DNA from: Oscillospiraceae bacterium
GTDB lineage: Bacteria; Bacillota; Clostridia; Oscillospirales; Oscillospiraceae
Assembly: GCA_017439425.1 (NCBI GenBank)
Contig: JAFSJE010000025.1
Location: 1-51,781, forward strand
DNA: 51,781 bases
Direction of reading: 5' to 3'
Under the pieces are notes generated by a model. It ran no database searches. It worked only from the letters and a program-made list of their open reading frames with translations, and was not told the origin of the DNA. Within the stretch, counting starts at the first letter, position 1, and each line of letters begins with the position of its first letter. The position numbers and the translations under genes are program-made. Below are positions 32,508 to 39,458 of the stretch, one piece after another.

Positions 32508-33198
32508 AATATAGGTCAGTAATTATATTCGCGCCGGCTACGGTTATGATCCCCGAAAGCACAAGGGCAAGTGAGCTCATAGCCCCCTCAGTTTCGCCGA
32601 TCTCCATCGCCTTTGACGTGCCGATAGCGTGGGACGCAGTTCCGATAGCAAGCCCTTTTGCAGCCGGCTCGGTAATTCTGAATACTCTGCAAGCACCCTC
32701 GGCGCAGACGTTTCCCAGTATTCCCGTGATCACGATTGCCGCCGCAGTTACCGATGGATATCCGCCAAGCTCCTCAGAAACGGCTATTCCGATAGCAGTT
32801 GTGACGGATTTCGGCAGCAGGGTTACAAATTCGGCTTTCTCCAGACCGAACAGCTTTGAAAGCAGGAATATGGTCAGAATACCGGAAAAAGTTCCTGCTC
32901 CGACTCCTATTAGAACAGCAGCAATATTTCTTTTCAGATGCTCCAGTTTCTCATAAAGCGGCACGGCCAGCGCAACCGTTGCCGGAGTCAGAAACCAGCT
33001 TATATATCTCGCGCTTGTCATATAGCTCTCATAGTCGATCTTAAAAAACATCATAAACGCAACAACAAGGATTACAGCAATAAGCAGTGGATTTGCAAAC
33101 GCTGTTTTGAACCGGGCCTTTACTTTTGCGCCGATATAATAGCAAAGAAGGCTCAGAACTGTTCCGAGAAGCGCCGATGATGCAAAAGCCTCATTCAT
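32506..33198 (-). CDS. LrgB-family transporter subunit
   Basis: A 230-residue LrgB/CidB protein with about six helices and the family segments SVTTAIGIAVSEELGG and GTASHAIGTSKAMEIGE. LrgA/LrgB pairs were named for murein hydrolase control, but related proteins are organic-acid carriers: B. subtilis PftAB carries pyruvate, and plant PLGG1, an LrgA-LrgB fusion, carries glycolate and glycerate. Next to glycerate 2-kinase this pair is best read as a glycerate or glycolate carrier (inference). Start overlaps the LrgA stop by 8 bases. Confidence 0.88.
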   Translation of the reverse strand: MNEAFASSALLGTVLSLLCYYIGAKVKARFKTAFANPLLIAVILVVAFMMFFKIDYESYMTSARYISWFLTPATVALAVPLYEKLEHLKRNIAAVLIGVGAGTFSGILTIFLLSKLFGLEKAEFVTLLPKSVTTAIGIAVSEELGGYPSVTAAAIVITGILGNVCAEGACRVFRITEPAAKGLAIGTASHAIGTSKAMEIGETEGAMSSLALVLSGIITVAGANIITDLY

Positions 33199-33544
33199 CC
33201 CTCTTCCCCCTTATAACTGCCTGCGATGAAAGCCCACTCACTCCGAGAACGATGAACGTTGATACAGCAACTATCACCAAAAGCGGCAAAATAAAAGCTC
33301 TCAGCTCCTCAGCTCTGTCCATAAGACCGACGGATGCCGGTATAAACATGACAGGCATTATCTCAATAAGAAAACCCGCCGGAGCCTTTACTTCATCAAG
33401 CTTAACGAGCTTCAGACACAAAAGAACAAACAGAAGCGCCAACCCATATATGCTGCCCGGAACCGGCAAAGGGATAAAGCGCCGCAGTATTTCTCCTGCG
33501 GCGCTTACAAATAGTATTATTCCAAAGCCCCTGAGATGTTTCAT
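33191..33544 (-). CDS. LrgA-family transporter subunit
   Basis: A 117-residue LrgA/CidA protein with four helices and the typical PLPVPGSIYGLALLF and IMPVMFIPASVGLMD segments. It overlaps the glycerate kinase stop by 4 bases (ATGA) and the LrgB start by 8, making a tight three-gene unit. Partner of LrgB. Confidence 0.88.
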   Translation of the reverse strand: MKHLRGFGIILFVSAAGEILRRFIPLPVPGSIYGLALLFVLLCLKLVKLDEVKAPAGFLIEIMPVMFIPASVGLMDRAEELRAFILPLLVIVAVSTFIVLGVSGLSSQAVIRGKRDE

Positions 33545-34779
33545 CTCTCCGTTCCTCCGATAAGCATTACCGCAACATCGTTGACATTAGTGCCAGTCGG
33601 ACCGGTAATCACAAGCCCGTCAACCGTCTTGAGCGCGTTATATGCGTCGTTGTTTTTGAGTGTCTCAGACAGGCTTATGCCGGCGTTTCTCAGCCTTGTA
33701 AGCGTAGTGCCGTCTGCATAGCCTCCTGCCGCGTCCGTCGGACCGTCAGTTCCGTCGGAGCCAACGCTGATAACGCAGGCGTTAAGTCCGCTCAGTCCCT
33801 CCGCCGCAGCGAGCGCAAGCTCCTGATTTCTTCCGCCCATTCCGTCTCCGGTAAGGTGAACTACCGTCTCGCCGCCGAGAATATACGCCGCTTTTCTTCC
33901 GTCCCCTGCATGGCTTTGCGCTATCGACGCAAGCATTCTGCCCGCTTCCTTTGCCTCGCAGGAGAGCATATCCGTAAGGAAAAATGTTTGATACCCGAGG
34001 CTCGCTGCCTCTCTTTCCGCCGCCCTGCACAGCTCCCTCACTGAGCCGACGACCTGAACGAAAACATTTTCAAGCGACTTCGGTGTTTCCCTATTCAGCA
34101 GTTCAAGCGCTCTTTCGCTCATATTGATCCCGTACTTCCGGACAACCTCCAGCGCATCGGCGCAGCTTGATGAATCTGGACTGACAGGCCCCGAGGCAAT
34201 CATATCGACACGGTCGCCGAGAATATCCGAGAGTATTACAGCCTCAACCTTCGCCGGAGCGCATGCGAGCGCAAATCTTCCGCCCTTAACGGCTGAGAGT
34301 CGTTTTCTGATTGAGTTTATCTCAGTTATTTCTGCGCCGGAGGCGAGAAGCGCGTTGGTTATATTCCGCAGCTCATCCAGAGAGACAAGCGGCTTTTCAA
34401 ACAGAGCGCTGCCGCCTCCGGACAGGAGAAACAGCACGGTATCATCGGCAGAAAGGCCGCGAATAAGCTCCAAAGCCCGCTCCGTTGCCAAAACTCCCGC
34501 CTCATCGGGAACGGGATGAGCCGCCTCAAAGCACCGAACTCCCGGAATTTCGCCCATAACGTGACCGTATTTCGTTATAACGATGCCTCCGTCGATCTCA
34601 GTGCATTGAACGGCTGCTTTAGCCATCTGCCACGCCGCCTTTCCTGCGGCAACAAGTACGACCTTACCTGAAAAGCTTTTGCCTGAAAGTGCTCTTTTTA
34701 CCGCCTCATCCGGCAGACATGAGCCTATTGCTCTGCAGGCTATTCTCTCAGCGTCATCACGCATTTTATTATAGTTCAT
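33541..34779 (-). CDS. Glycerate 2-kinase (MOFRL family)
   Basis: A 412-residue MOFRL/GckA-type kinase that turns D-glycerate and ATP into 2-phosphoglycerate. Visible segments are AGKAAWQMAKA, FLLSGGGSALFEKP, NSIRKRLSAVKGG, LSDILGDRVDMIASGPVSPD and, in the MOFRL domain, GGRNQELALAAAEGL, SVGSDGTDGPTDAAGG and TGTNVNDVAVML. It drains tartronate semialdehyde made and reduced by the GarR-like enzyme into glycolysis. ATG 34779 is chosen by position; the SD is poor, and the gene begins right after the terminator at 34797-34831, so its promoter is unclear: read-through from the GPH operon is possible. Confidence 0.92.
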   Translation of the reverse strand: MNYNKMRDDAERIACRAIGSCLPDEAVKRALSGKSFSGKVVLVAAGKAAWQMAKAAVQCTEIDGGIVITKYGHVMGEIPGVRCFEAAHPVPDEAGVLATERALELIRGLSADDTVLFLLSGGGSALFEKPLVSLDELRNITNALLASGAEITEINSIRKRLSAVKGGRFALACAPAKVEAVILSDILGDRVDMIASGPVSPDSSSCADALEVVRKYGINMSERALELLNRETPKSLENVFVQVVGSVRELCRAAEREAASLGYQTFFLTDMLSCEAKEAGRMLASIAQSHAGDGRKAAYILGGETVVHLTGDGMGGRNQELALAAAEGLSGLNACVISVGSDGTDGPTDAAGGYADGTTLTRLRNAGISLSETLKNNDAYNALKTVDGLVITGPTGTNVNDVAVMLIGGTER

Positions 34780-34796
34780 ATTCAAGCCGGCTTTCT

Positions 34797-34831
34797 AAAA
34801 AGCAGGCTTTTCAAACAGAAGAGCCTGCTTT
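34797..34831 (-). terminator. Terminator or attenuator between lipoprotein and glycerate kinase
   Basis: On the minus strand AGCAGGCT and AGCCTGCT (34822-34829 with 34801-34808) form a stem followed by TTTTAG. Only 18 bp remain before the kinase start. Confidence 0.75.
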
Positions 34832-34837
34832 CTCTTT

Positions 34838-35605
34838 TTACTCAGATACAGTTGTGCTCATCTCGCGTCCGGACTCGGTGGTGATGGTGATAACCCCACC
34901 CTCATATTTCCACGTGCCGCGCTCGGTAATCTCCATCATGGTGAAGCGGTACTCGTAGGTGCCGTTTTTGAAGAAATCCATAAAATTCTTATTCCCGGCA
35001 TTCAGCCACGAAAACAGAACGTCCTCGCTGTCATCGGGAGTATAGCCCTCAAGCGATTCGCTTACGATCTCCGGAGTGATCCAGAACGTCGTTGCAAGCT
35101 GAGAATTGATATCGGCGGTAAATTCAAGCACGAGGTCACCGGTCTTCGGCGCCGGCTTAACCTCCTCAACAGGAGCCGCAGGCTGTTCTGTGGGAGCTTC
35201 TGCAGGCGCTTCGGAAGGAGTCTCGGAAGCAGCTTCAGCTCCGGGCTTTGCTCCTGTAATGCTGAAGTCGGGAACAGGGTGATAAACGCAGGTGTACTGG
35301 CTGCCGTCGTCATAAACCTCAAAATCCAAAAGGTCTTCCTTTACATACGCGTGGAAAACAATGGCAACGTCTCCCGTACCCTTTTCCCATGTGCCCTCGG
35401 TAACAGTTCCGTTAGCGTCGGAGGTCAATGTTCCGTCGGGGTGAAGCGTTATAGTGACGGCTACCTTGCCGTTCCACTTTGAACCTGATAGAATTATATC
35501 TCCGGTATCCTCTTCAACAGGCTCAATCCAGCCTTCTCCGCAGGCGGAAAGCGCTCCGACGCAGAGAATAAGTGCCATGATAATTGCAATAGCTTTTCTG
35601 TTCAT
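34838..35605 (-). CDS. Lipoprotein with a Pro/Ala/Glu-rich linker, function unknown
   Basis: A 255-residue lipoprotein (lipobox LSAC, Cys22). Two lipocalin-like beta domains (about 40-115 and 165-255; each ends in a 'TWEKG' or 'TWKYEG' strand) are joined by a low-complexity segment (about 125-160) rich in Ala, Pro and Glu. Such paired domains with GTW(K/E) motifs are common in clostridial surface lipoproteins of unknown role. It follows the GPH transporter by 14 bases and shares its AraC-type promoter. Confidence 0.72.
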   Translation of the reverse strand: MNRKAIAIIMALILCVGALSACGEGWIEPVEEDTGDIILSGSKWNGKVAVTITLHPDGTLTSDANGTVTEGTWEKGTGDVAIVFHAYVKEDLLDFEVYDDGSQYTCVYHPVPDFSITGAKPGAEAASETPSEAPAEAPTEQPAAPVEEVKPAPKTGDLVLEFTADINSQLATTFWITPEIVSESLEGYTPDDSEDVLFSWLNAGNKNFMDFFKNGTYEYRFTMMEITERGTWKYEGGVITITTESGREMSTTVSE

Positions 35606-35619
35606 CATTTGCCTTCCTT

Positions 35620-37125
35620 TCACTTTTTCGCGCTGAGCGCTTTTTTCTTCTCTGCAATATTCGTCTGGATCTCTACCATGCGCTCCTTGTCTAGCTCATA
35701 GAACTTCATCGCAACAAGGTTGCAGATCCAGCCGAGAATGGGCATTCCATAAACCATACCCATAGTGAGGAAGAACAGCGGAATCGAAGGCTTATCGCCC
35801 ATCTGCGGCATTACGGTTGTGTAGCCGATAAGGGCGACCGCAAAGGTAACGAAGGTTGAGCCGAGAGAGGCGATGAGCTTCTCGGTAAAGGTATAGCATG
35901 CTCCGACCATGCCTGGCATAAAGTTGCCGCTGCGGTCAAGCTCATAGTCGGCAATATCCGCGCGCATCATTCCTTCAGCGGTGTTAAGCACCATCTGGGC
36001 AGCGTTCTTGCCCATCATAAGACCGACGTAGATGATCATAGGCCAGCCGCCGATGCCGATCTGCTTCATGCCCCACGGGCCCATGACCATACAGAGTGCA
36101 AAGAGTCCGAGTGATACAGCAATATTAATATACGACCAGACTACCATCGAAGTCTTCACGCCGTACTTGGCAATAAATACGCCGCCGAGGAATGCAAATA
36201 TCAGTCCGACGATCATAGCGGAGTTATTTATCATCGTGGTCGCCTAATAGTTTGCAATAAGGATACCCGTGAGCATAACGGTAACGACGGAGTCGGTGCT
36301 CATCTTGGTGGCAAGCTTATCGGAGGCGCCGGCTACGATGTAGCAGCGAAGGGGCTTGTTGACCTTGAGCATATTCCACATTTCCTTGATGCCGACCTTC
36401 TGCTTCTTTCCGCTGAGGCTCATGAGCTCTCCGAGCACCTTGTCGTTATCAACAGGGGCGATTCCGATAAAGGTAAGGATCATAAATACGAGGGCGACTC
36501 CGCAGAAGAGATAGCACGCCTCGCCGAGGCACGCTGCGTCATACTGGTTATTGTGGCGCGGAAGAATTGTGAACGCCATAAGGTTATTGACTATAAGCGG
36601 AGCAAGATACTGATAGAGCGTCGCCGTGAAGTTCATGAAAGGGCGCTGCTTCGGGTCGTTTGTGAGAATGGTGGGGATCGTAGTGCCGCCGATACTGAGA
36701 ACGGTATATCCTATAACGAAAAACGCATAGACAAGGCAGAACACCACGATGCCCATAACTCCGTCAAACTTATTAACAAGAATGCTGAACATCAGAATTG
36801 CCGCAATGATCGTACTTCCGTACCCTATTGCGAGGAATTTGCGCATTTTACCATGTTTTCCTGCCGGCATACGGTCAAAGATCGCGGCAACGAACGGATC
36901 ACACACTCCGTCGAAGATGGTCTTAACGGTCATGATAATGCCCGTTACCGCAACGAGGACCCCGAAGCCCGCGTTGGCTATGTAGCTTGAGTACATCATC
37001 AGCATCATAAAGATGTTTTTGCCGCCGCTGGTGGCGCAGGCGAGAATCATTGACCTCATGCTCGCAGTGCGGTATACACCGTTATTTGAGCCCTTTGCTC
37101 CAGCAATGATTTTTTTCAGGTTCAT
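35620..37125 (-). pseudogene. GPH-family sugar:cation symporter interrupted by one in-frame TAG
   Basis: A full-length (about 500-codon) MFS transporter of the glycoside-pentoside-hexuronide family. The first part (36247-37125) has about six to eight helices including FDGVCDPFVAAIFDRMPAGKHGKMRKFLAIG; then codon 36244-36246 is TAG; then the frame continues without shift (ATTMINNSAM, GVFIAKYGVKTSMVVWSY) to a TGA at 35620. Nothing else is decayed. Either a recent nonsense mutation (one C-to-T change from CAG would do), a sequence error, or read-through. It would import the glycoside for the module 2 glycosidases. ATG 37125 has GGAG 9 bases upstream, behind an AraC-type promoter. Confidence 0.85.
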
Positions 37126-37167
37126 TCTATCGCTCTCCTTCATCTATTTCTAAACGAGCCTGAAAAC

Positions 37168-37230
37168 AGTATACATTGCGGATTACGGCAAAAAAATCTT
37201 TGAATTAGCTACCATGTCCTCATATTTGCT
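37168..37230 (-). promoter_or_regulatory. AraC-type site and promoter for the GPH transporter operon
   Basis: On the minus strand AGCAAATAT (37222-37230) and AGCTAATTC (37202-37210), 20 bp apart, then TATACT (37168-37173) starting 33 bases after the A at 37206. The -35 position reads TTTTTT. Confidence 0.78.
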
Positions 37231-37234
37231 AAAA

Positions 37235-38452
37235 TTACATTCTTCTGTTCTGCTCCCTGAACCGCGCCGGCGGAAGTCCGGCGATTTTCTTGAATGTCTC
37301 TGCAAAAAAGCTCCGCGAGCCGAAGCTGAGCTTATCGCATATCTCCTGAATGCCCATATCCGAGGAAATCAGCAGCGTTTTTGCGTGCTCAACCTTTACT
37401 ATTTTAATATAATCGTTTATGCTGAAGCCTGTCTCCTCTTTAAATTTTCGTGAAAGATAGTATTCAACGTAGCCGACGTGACGCGCAAGATCCTTTAGCG
37501 TTATCTTTTTTTCGGCATTCAGCTCTATGTATTCGCAGCAGCTCTGTATCTGCTTTGAATATTTGGGGTTTGACCGGCTTTTGTGAACGAGGCGGACAAA
37601 ATCATCGTACATAGTGTGTCCGATCTGAGCAGCATCAGTCACGCTTTTGCAATCAAGAACATCCTGAATATAAGCGTCGCCTCGGGAATATGCCACCTCC
37701 GGAGATATACCGCCCTCGATCGCCGCACGGGTGCATAGTGAAATGAACACAATCTGCGATACTCTGACCTGCCGTAAAGACATGCTGCTATCAACTCTAA
37801 CTCCCCTGCTTATACCGGCGGCATTATCAAGTATGCTTTTATAATTGAGGTCGCCCTCGCTGACCATTCTCATAAGAGCCTGCTCTGTCATATAGGTTTT
37901 CATTCTGTCCCGCTTAGTTGTTTCTCCGGAGGCGGGTTTTTCAATTCCTTGAGAAATAAAAACGATATCGGAATTAGTCAGCTTCTCACCTGTAACGCAA
38001 TAGTGAAGCATAAGAATGTATCTGAAAAAGTCTACTGTGGAAACTGTCGGAATGTTCATCAGTATCTGCTCAAGCTTCTTGCGCCGGCCTGGACTCATTT
38101 CAGCTCTTCGCAGCGCATCGTCCACGTCCCATATGCTGAGTTCCGTCGATGCCGCAGGTCCGAAAACGTGGATCTTTGACAGAGTGTCTCCTTCGCGCTC
38201 AAACGCCGCGCCCCAAACAAGTCCCATAGGAACGCTGAAGACTATCGGCTCCGAATGCTCTCTCGCATGCTCGAGCATTCGTTCGAGGTACCCCGATTTT
38301 TTAAATACCTTGTGCAGAATAAGGTCGGGACAGTTCGTTTCCTGCACCTCGCCCTCGAGATTATAAACCCATGTGTACATCCTTCCGCCGAAGGATAAAA
38401 GCTCCCTCAGATTTTCGATTCGCTCCTGTACGCTAAGATTTGACGCGGACAT
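37235..38452 (-). CDS. AraC-family transcriptional regulator of module 2
   Basis: A 405-residue regulator. The N-terminal part (about 1-290) is a long effector/dimer region resembling PocR-like or response-type sensory domains (LSFGGRMYTWVYNLEGEVQETNCPDL), and the C-terminal AraC HTH pair (about 305-400) shows KITLKDLARHVGYVEYYLSRKFKEETG and GIQEICDKLSFGSRSFFAETFKK. Start ATG 38452 behind GAGGTG, not the upstream in-frame codon. It divides the garR-GH2 and GPH operons and is flanked by two of the four repeat sites, so it is the obvious candidate to bind them as an activator. Confidence 0.9.
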   Translation of the reverse strand: MSASNLSVQERIENLRELLSFGGRMYTWVYNLEGEVQETNCPDLILHKVFKKSGYLERMLEHAREHSEPIVFSVPMGLVWGAAFEREGDTLSKIHVFGPAASTELSIWDVDDALRRAEMSPGRRKKLEQILMNIPTVSTVDFFRYILMLHYCVTGEKLTNSDIVFISQGIEKPASGETTKRDRMKTYMTEQALMRMVSEGDLNYKSILDNAAGISRGVRVDSSMSLRQVRVSQIVFISLCTRAAIEGGISPEVAYSRGDAYIQDVLDCKSVTDAAQIGHTMYDDFVRLVHKSRSNPKYSKQIQSCCEYIELNAEKKITLKDLARHVGYVEYYLSRKFKEETGFSINDYIKIVKVEHAKTLLISSDMGIQEICDKLSFGSRSFFAETFKKIAGLPPARFREQNRRM

Positions 38453-38470
38453 AGTTTTCACCTCAAAAAG

Positions 38471-38532
38471 ACGAATTTGGAGATACAATCTCGAATTCAA
38501 TTATATACCTGGACCCTTTTTTTGTATATACT
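38471..38532 (+). promoter_or_regulatory. AraC-type site and promoter for garR-GH2
   Basis: GACGAATTT (38470-38478) and CTCGAATTC (38490-38498) are 20 bp apart; TATACT (38527-38532) starts 33 bases after the A at 38494. The -35 (TATACC) is poor. Confidence 0.75.
38500..38528 (-). promoter_or_regulatory. Probable promoter of the AraC-type gene
   Basis: On the minus strand TATACA (38523-38528), 17-bp spacer, TATAAT (38500-38505). Its start point would lie within the second box of the garR site, so the regulator could repress itself while activating garR. Confidence 0.55.
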
Positions 38533-38561
38533 CATCTCAAAAAATAAAAGGAGATTTTTAA

Positions 38562-39440
38562 ATGAAAATAGGCTTTATAGGCATGGGTATTATGGGAAAG
38601 CCCATGGCAATCAATCTTGTAAAGGCCGGACTTGACGTTACCGTAGCAAACCGCACCGAGAGTAAATGCTCTGACGCCATTGCGGCCGGCGCAAAAAAGG
38701 GCACCTATCTATCAATAGCCGAGAATTGCGACGTCATCATTACAATGCTCTCCAATTCTCCTCAGGTTCGTGAAGTCGTTCTCGCAGATGATTTCTACAA
38801 TGCCTTGCACGCAGGGCAGATTCTTGTTGACACAAGCTCCATTAACCCCATCGACTCCAAGGAGATCGCCGCAAAGCTTTCTGAAAAGGGCGTTGAAATG
38901 CTCGACGCTCCCGTTTCCGGCGGCGAGCCTATGGCAATAAGCGGCAAGCTCAGCTTTATGGTGGGCGGCAAGCAGGAAATCTTCGATAAGATGAAGCCCG
39001 TTCTGTCCCATATGGGCGCGTCCGTAGTGCGATGCGGCGAAATCGGTGCCGGCAACACGACAAAGCTCGCAAATCAGATAATCGTCGCCGCAAACATTCA
39101 GGCGCTCAGCGAGGCGCTTACCCTTGCGCAGAAGGCGGGAGTCGATCCCGAGCTCGTCTTTGAGGCGATAAAGGGCGGTCTTGCCGGCTCCAACGTAATG
39201 AACGCCAAGGCGCCTATGATGCTCTCCGGAAACGACAAGCCGGGCTTTAAAATCGATCTTCACATCAAGGACCTTAACAATGCCCTCTCCTGCGCCCACT
39301 CCGTCGGCGCTCCGGCGCCCGTTACAGCTGGAGTTATGGAGGTCATGCAGTGGATGCACGCAAACGGCGGCGGTCAGAAGGATCACAGCGCCATCGCGCA
39401 GTATTACGAGCACCTTACCGGTATAAAGCTCGGAAAATAA
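38562..39440 (+). CDS. garR: 2-hydroxy-3-oxopropionate (tartronate semialdehyde) reductase, GarR/GlxR type
   Basis: A 292-residue beta-hydroxyacid dehydrogenase: Rossmann GFIGMGIMGKPMA (about 4-16), substrate box DAPVSGGEPMA (about 115-125), catalytic Lys168 in GNTTKLANQ. The closest group by motif is GarR/GlxR, which makes D-glycerate from tartronate semialdehyde; other beta-hydroxyacids are possible. The glycerate 2-kinase in the same region supports the GarR reading. Strong SD AAAAGGAG. It is followed by the GH2 gene after 18 bases and is under the AraC-type promoter. Confidence 0.88.
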   Translation: MKIGFIGMGIMGKPMAINLVKAGLDVTVANRTESKCSDAIAAGAKKGTYLSIAENCDVIITMLSNSPQVREVVLADDFYNALHAGQILVDTSSINPIDSKEIAAKLSEKGVEMLDAPVSGGEPMAISGKLSFMVGGKQEIFDKMKPVLSHMGASVVRCGEIGAGNTTKLANQIIVAANIQALSEALTLAQKAGVDPELVFEAIKGGLAGSNVMNAKAPMMLSGNDKPGFKIDLHIKDLNNALSCAHSVGAPAPVTAGVMEVMQWMHANGGGQKDHSAIAQYYEHLTGIKLGK

Positions 39441-39458
39441 CACACTGAGGAGGAGCTT

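Noticed and set aside
36244-36246. Genome-wide recoding of TAG
   Set aside because: Only one clear case, no suppressor tRNA seen and TAG is simply rare in the window; a nonsense mutation or sequence error is simpler.
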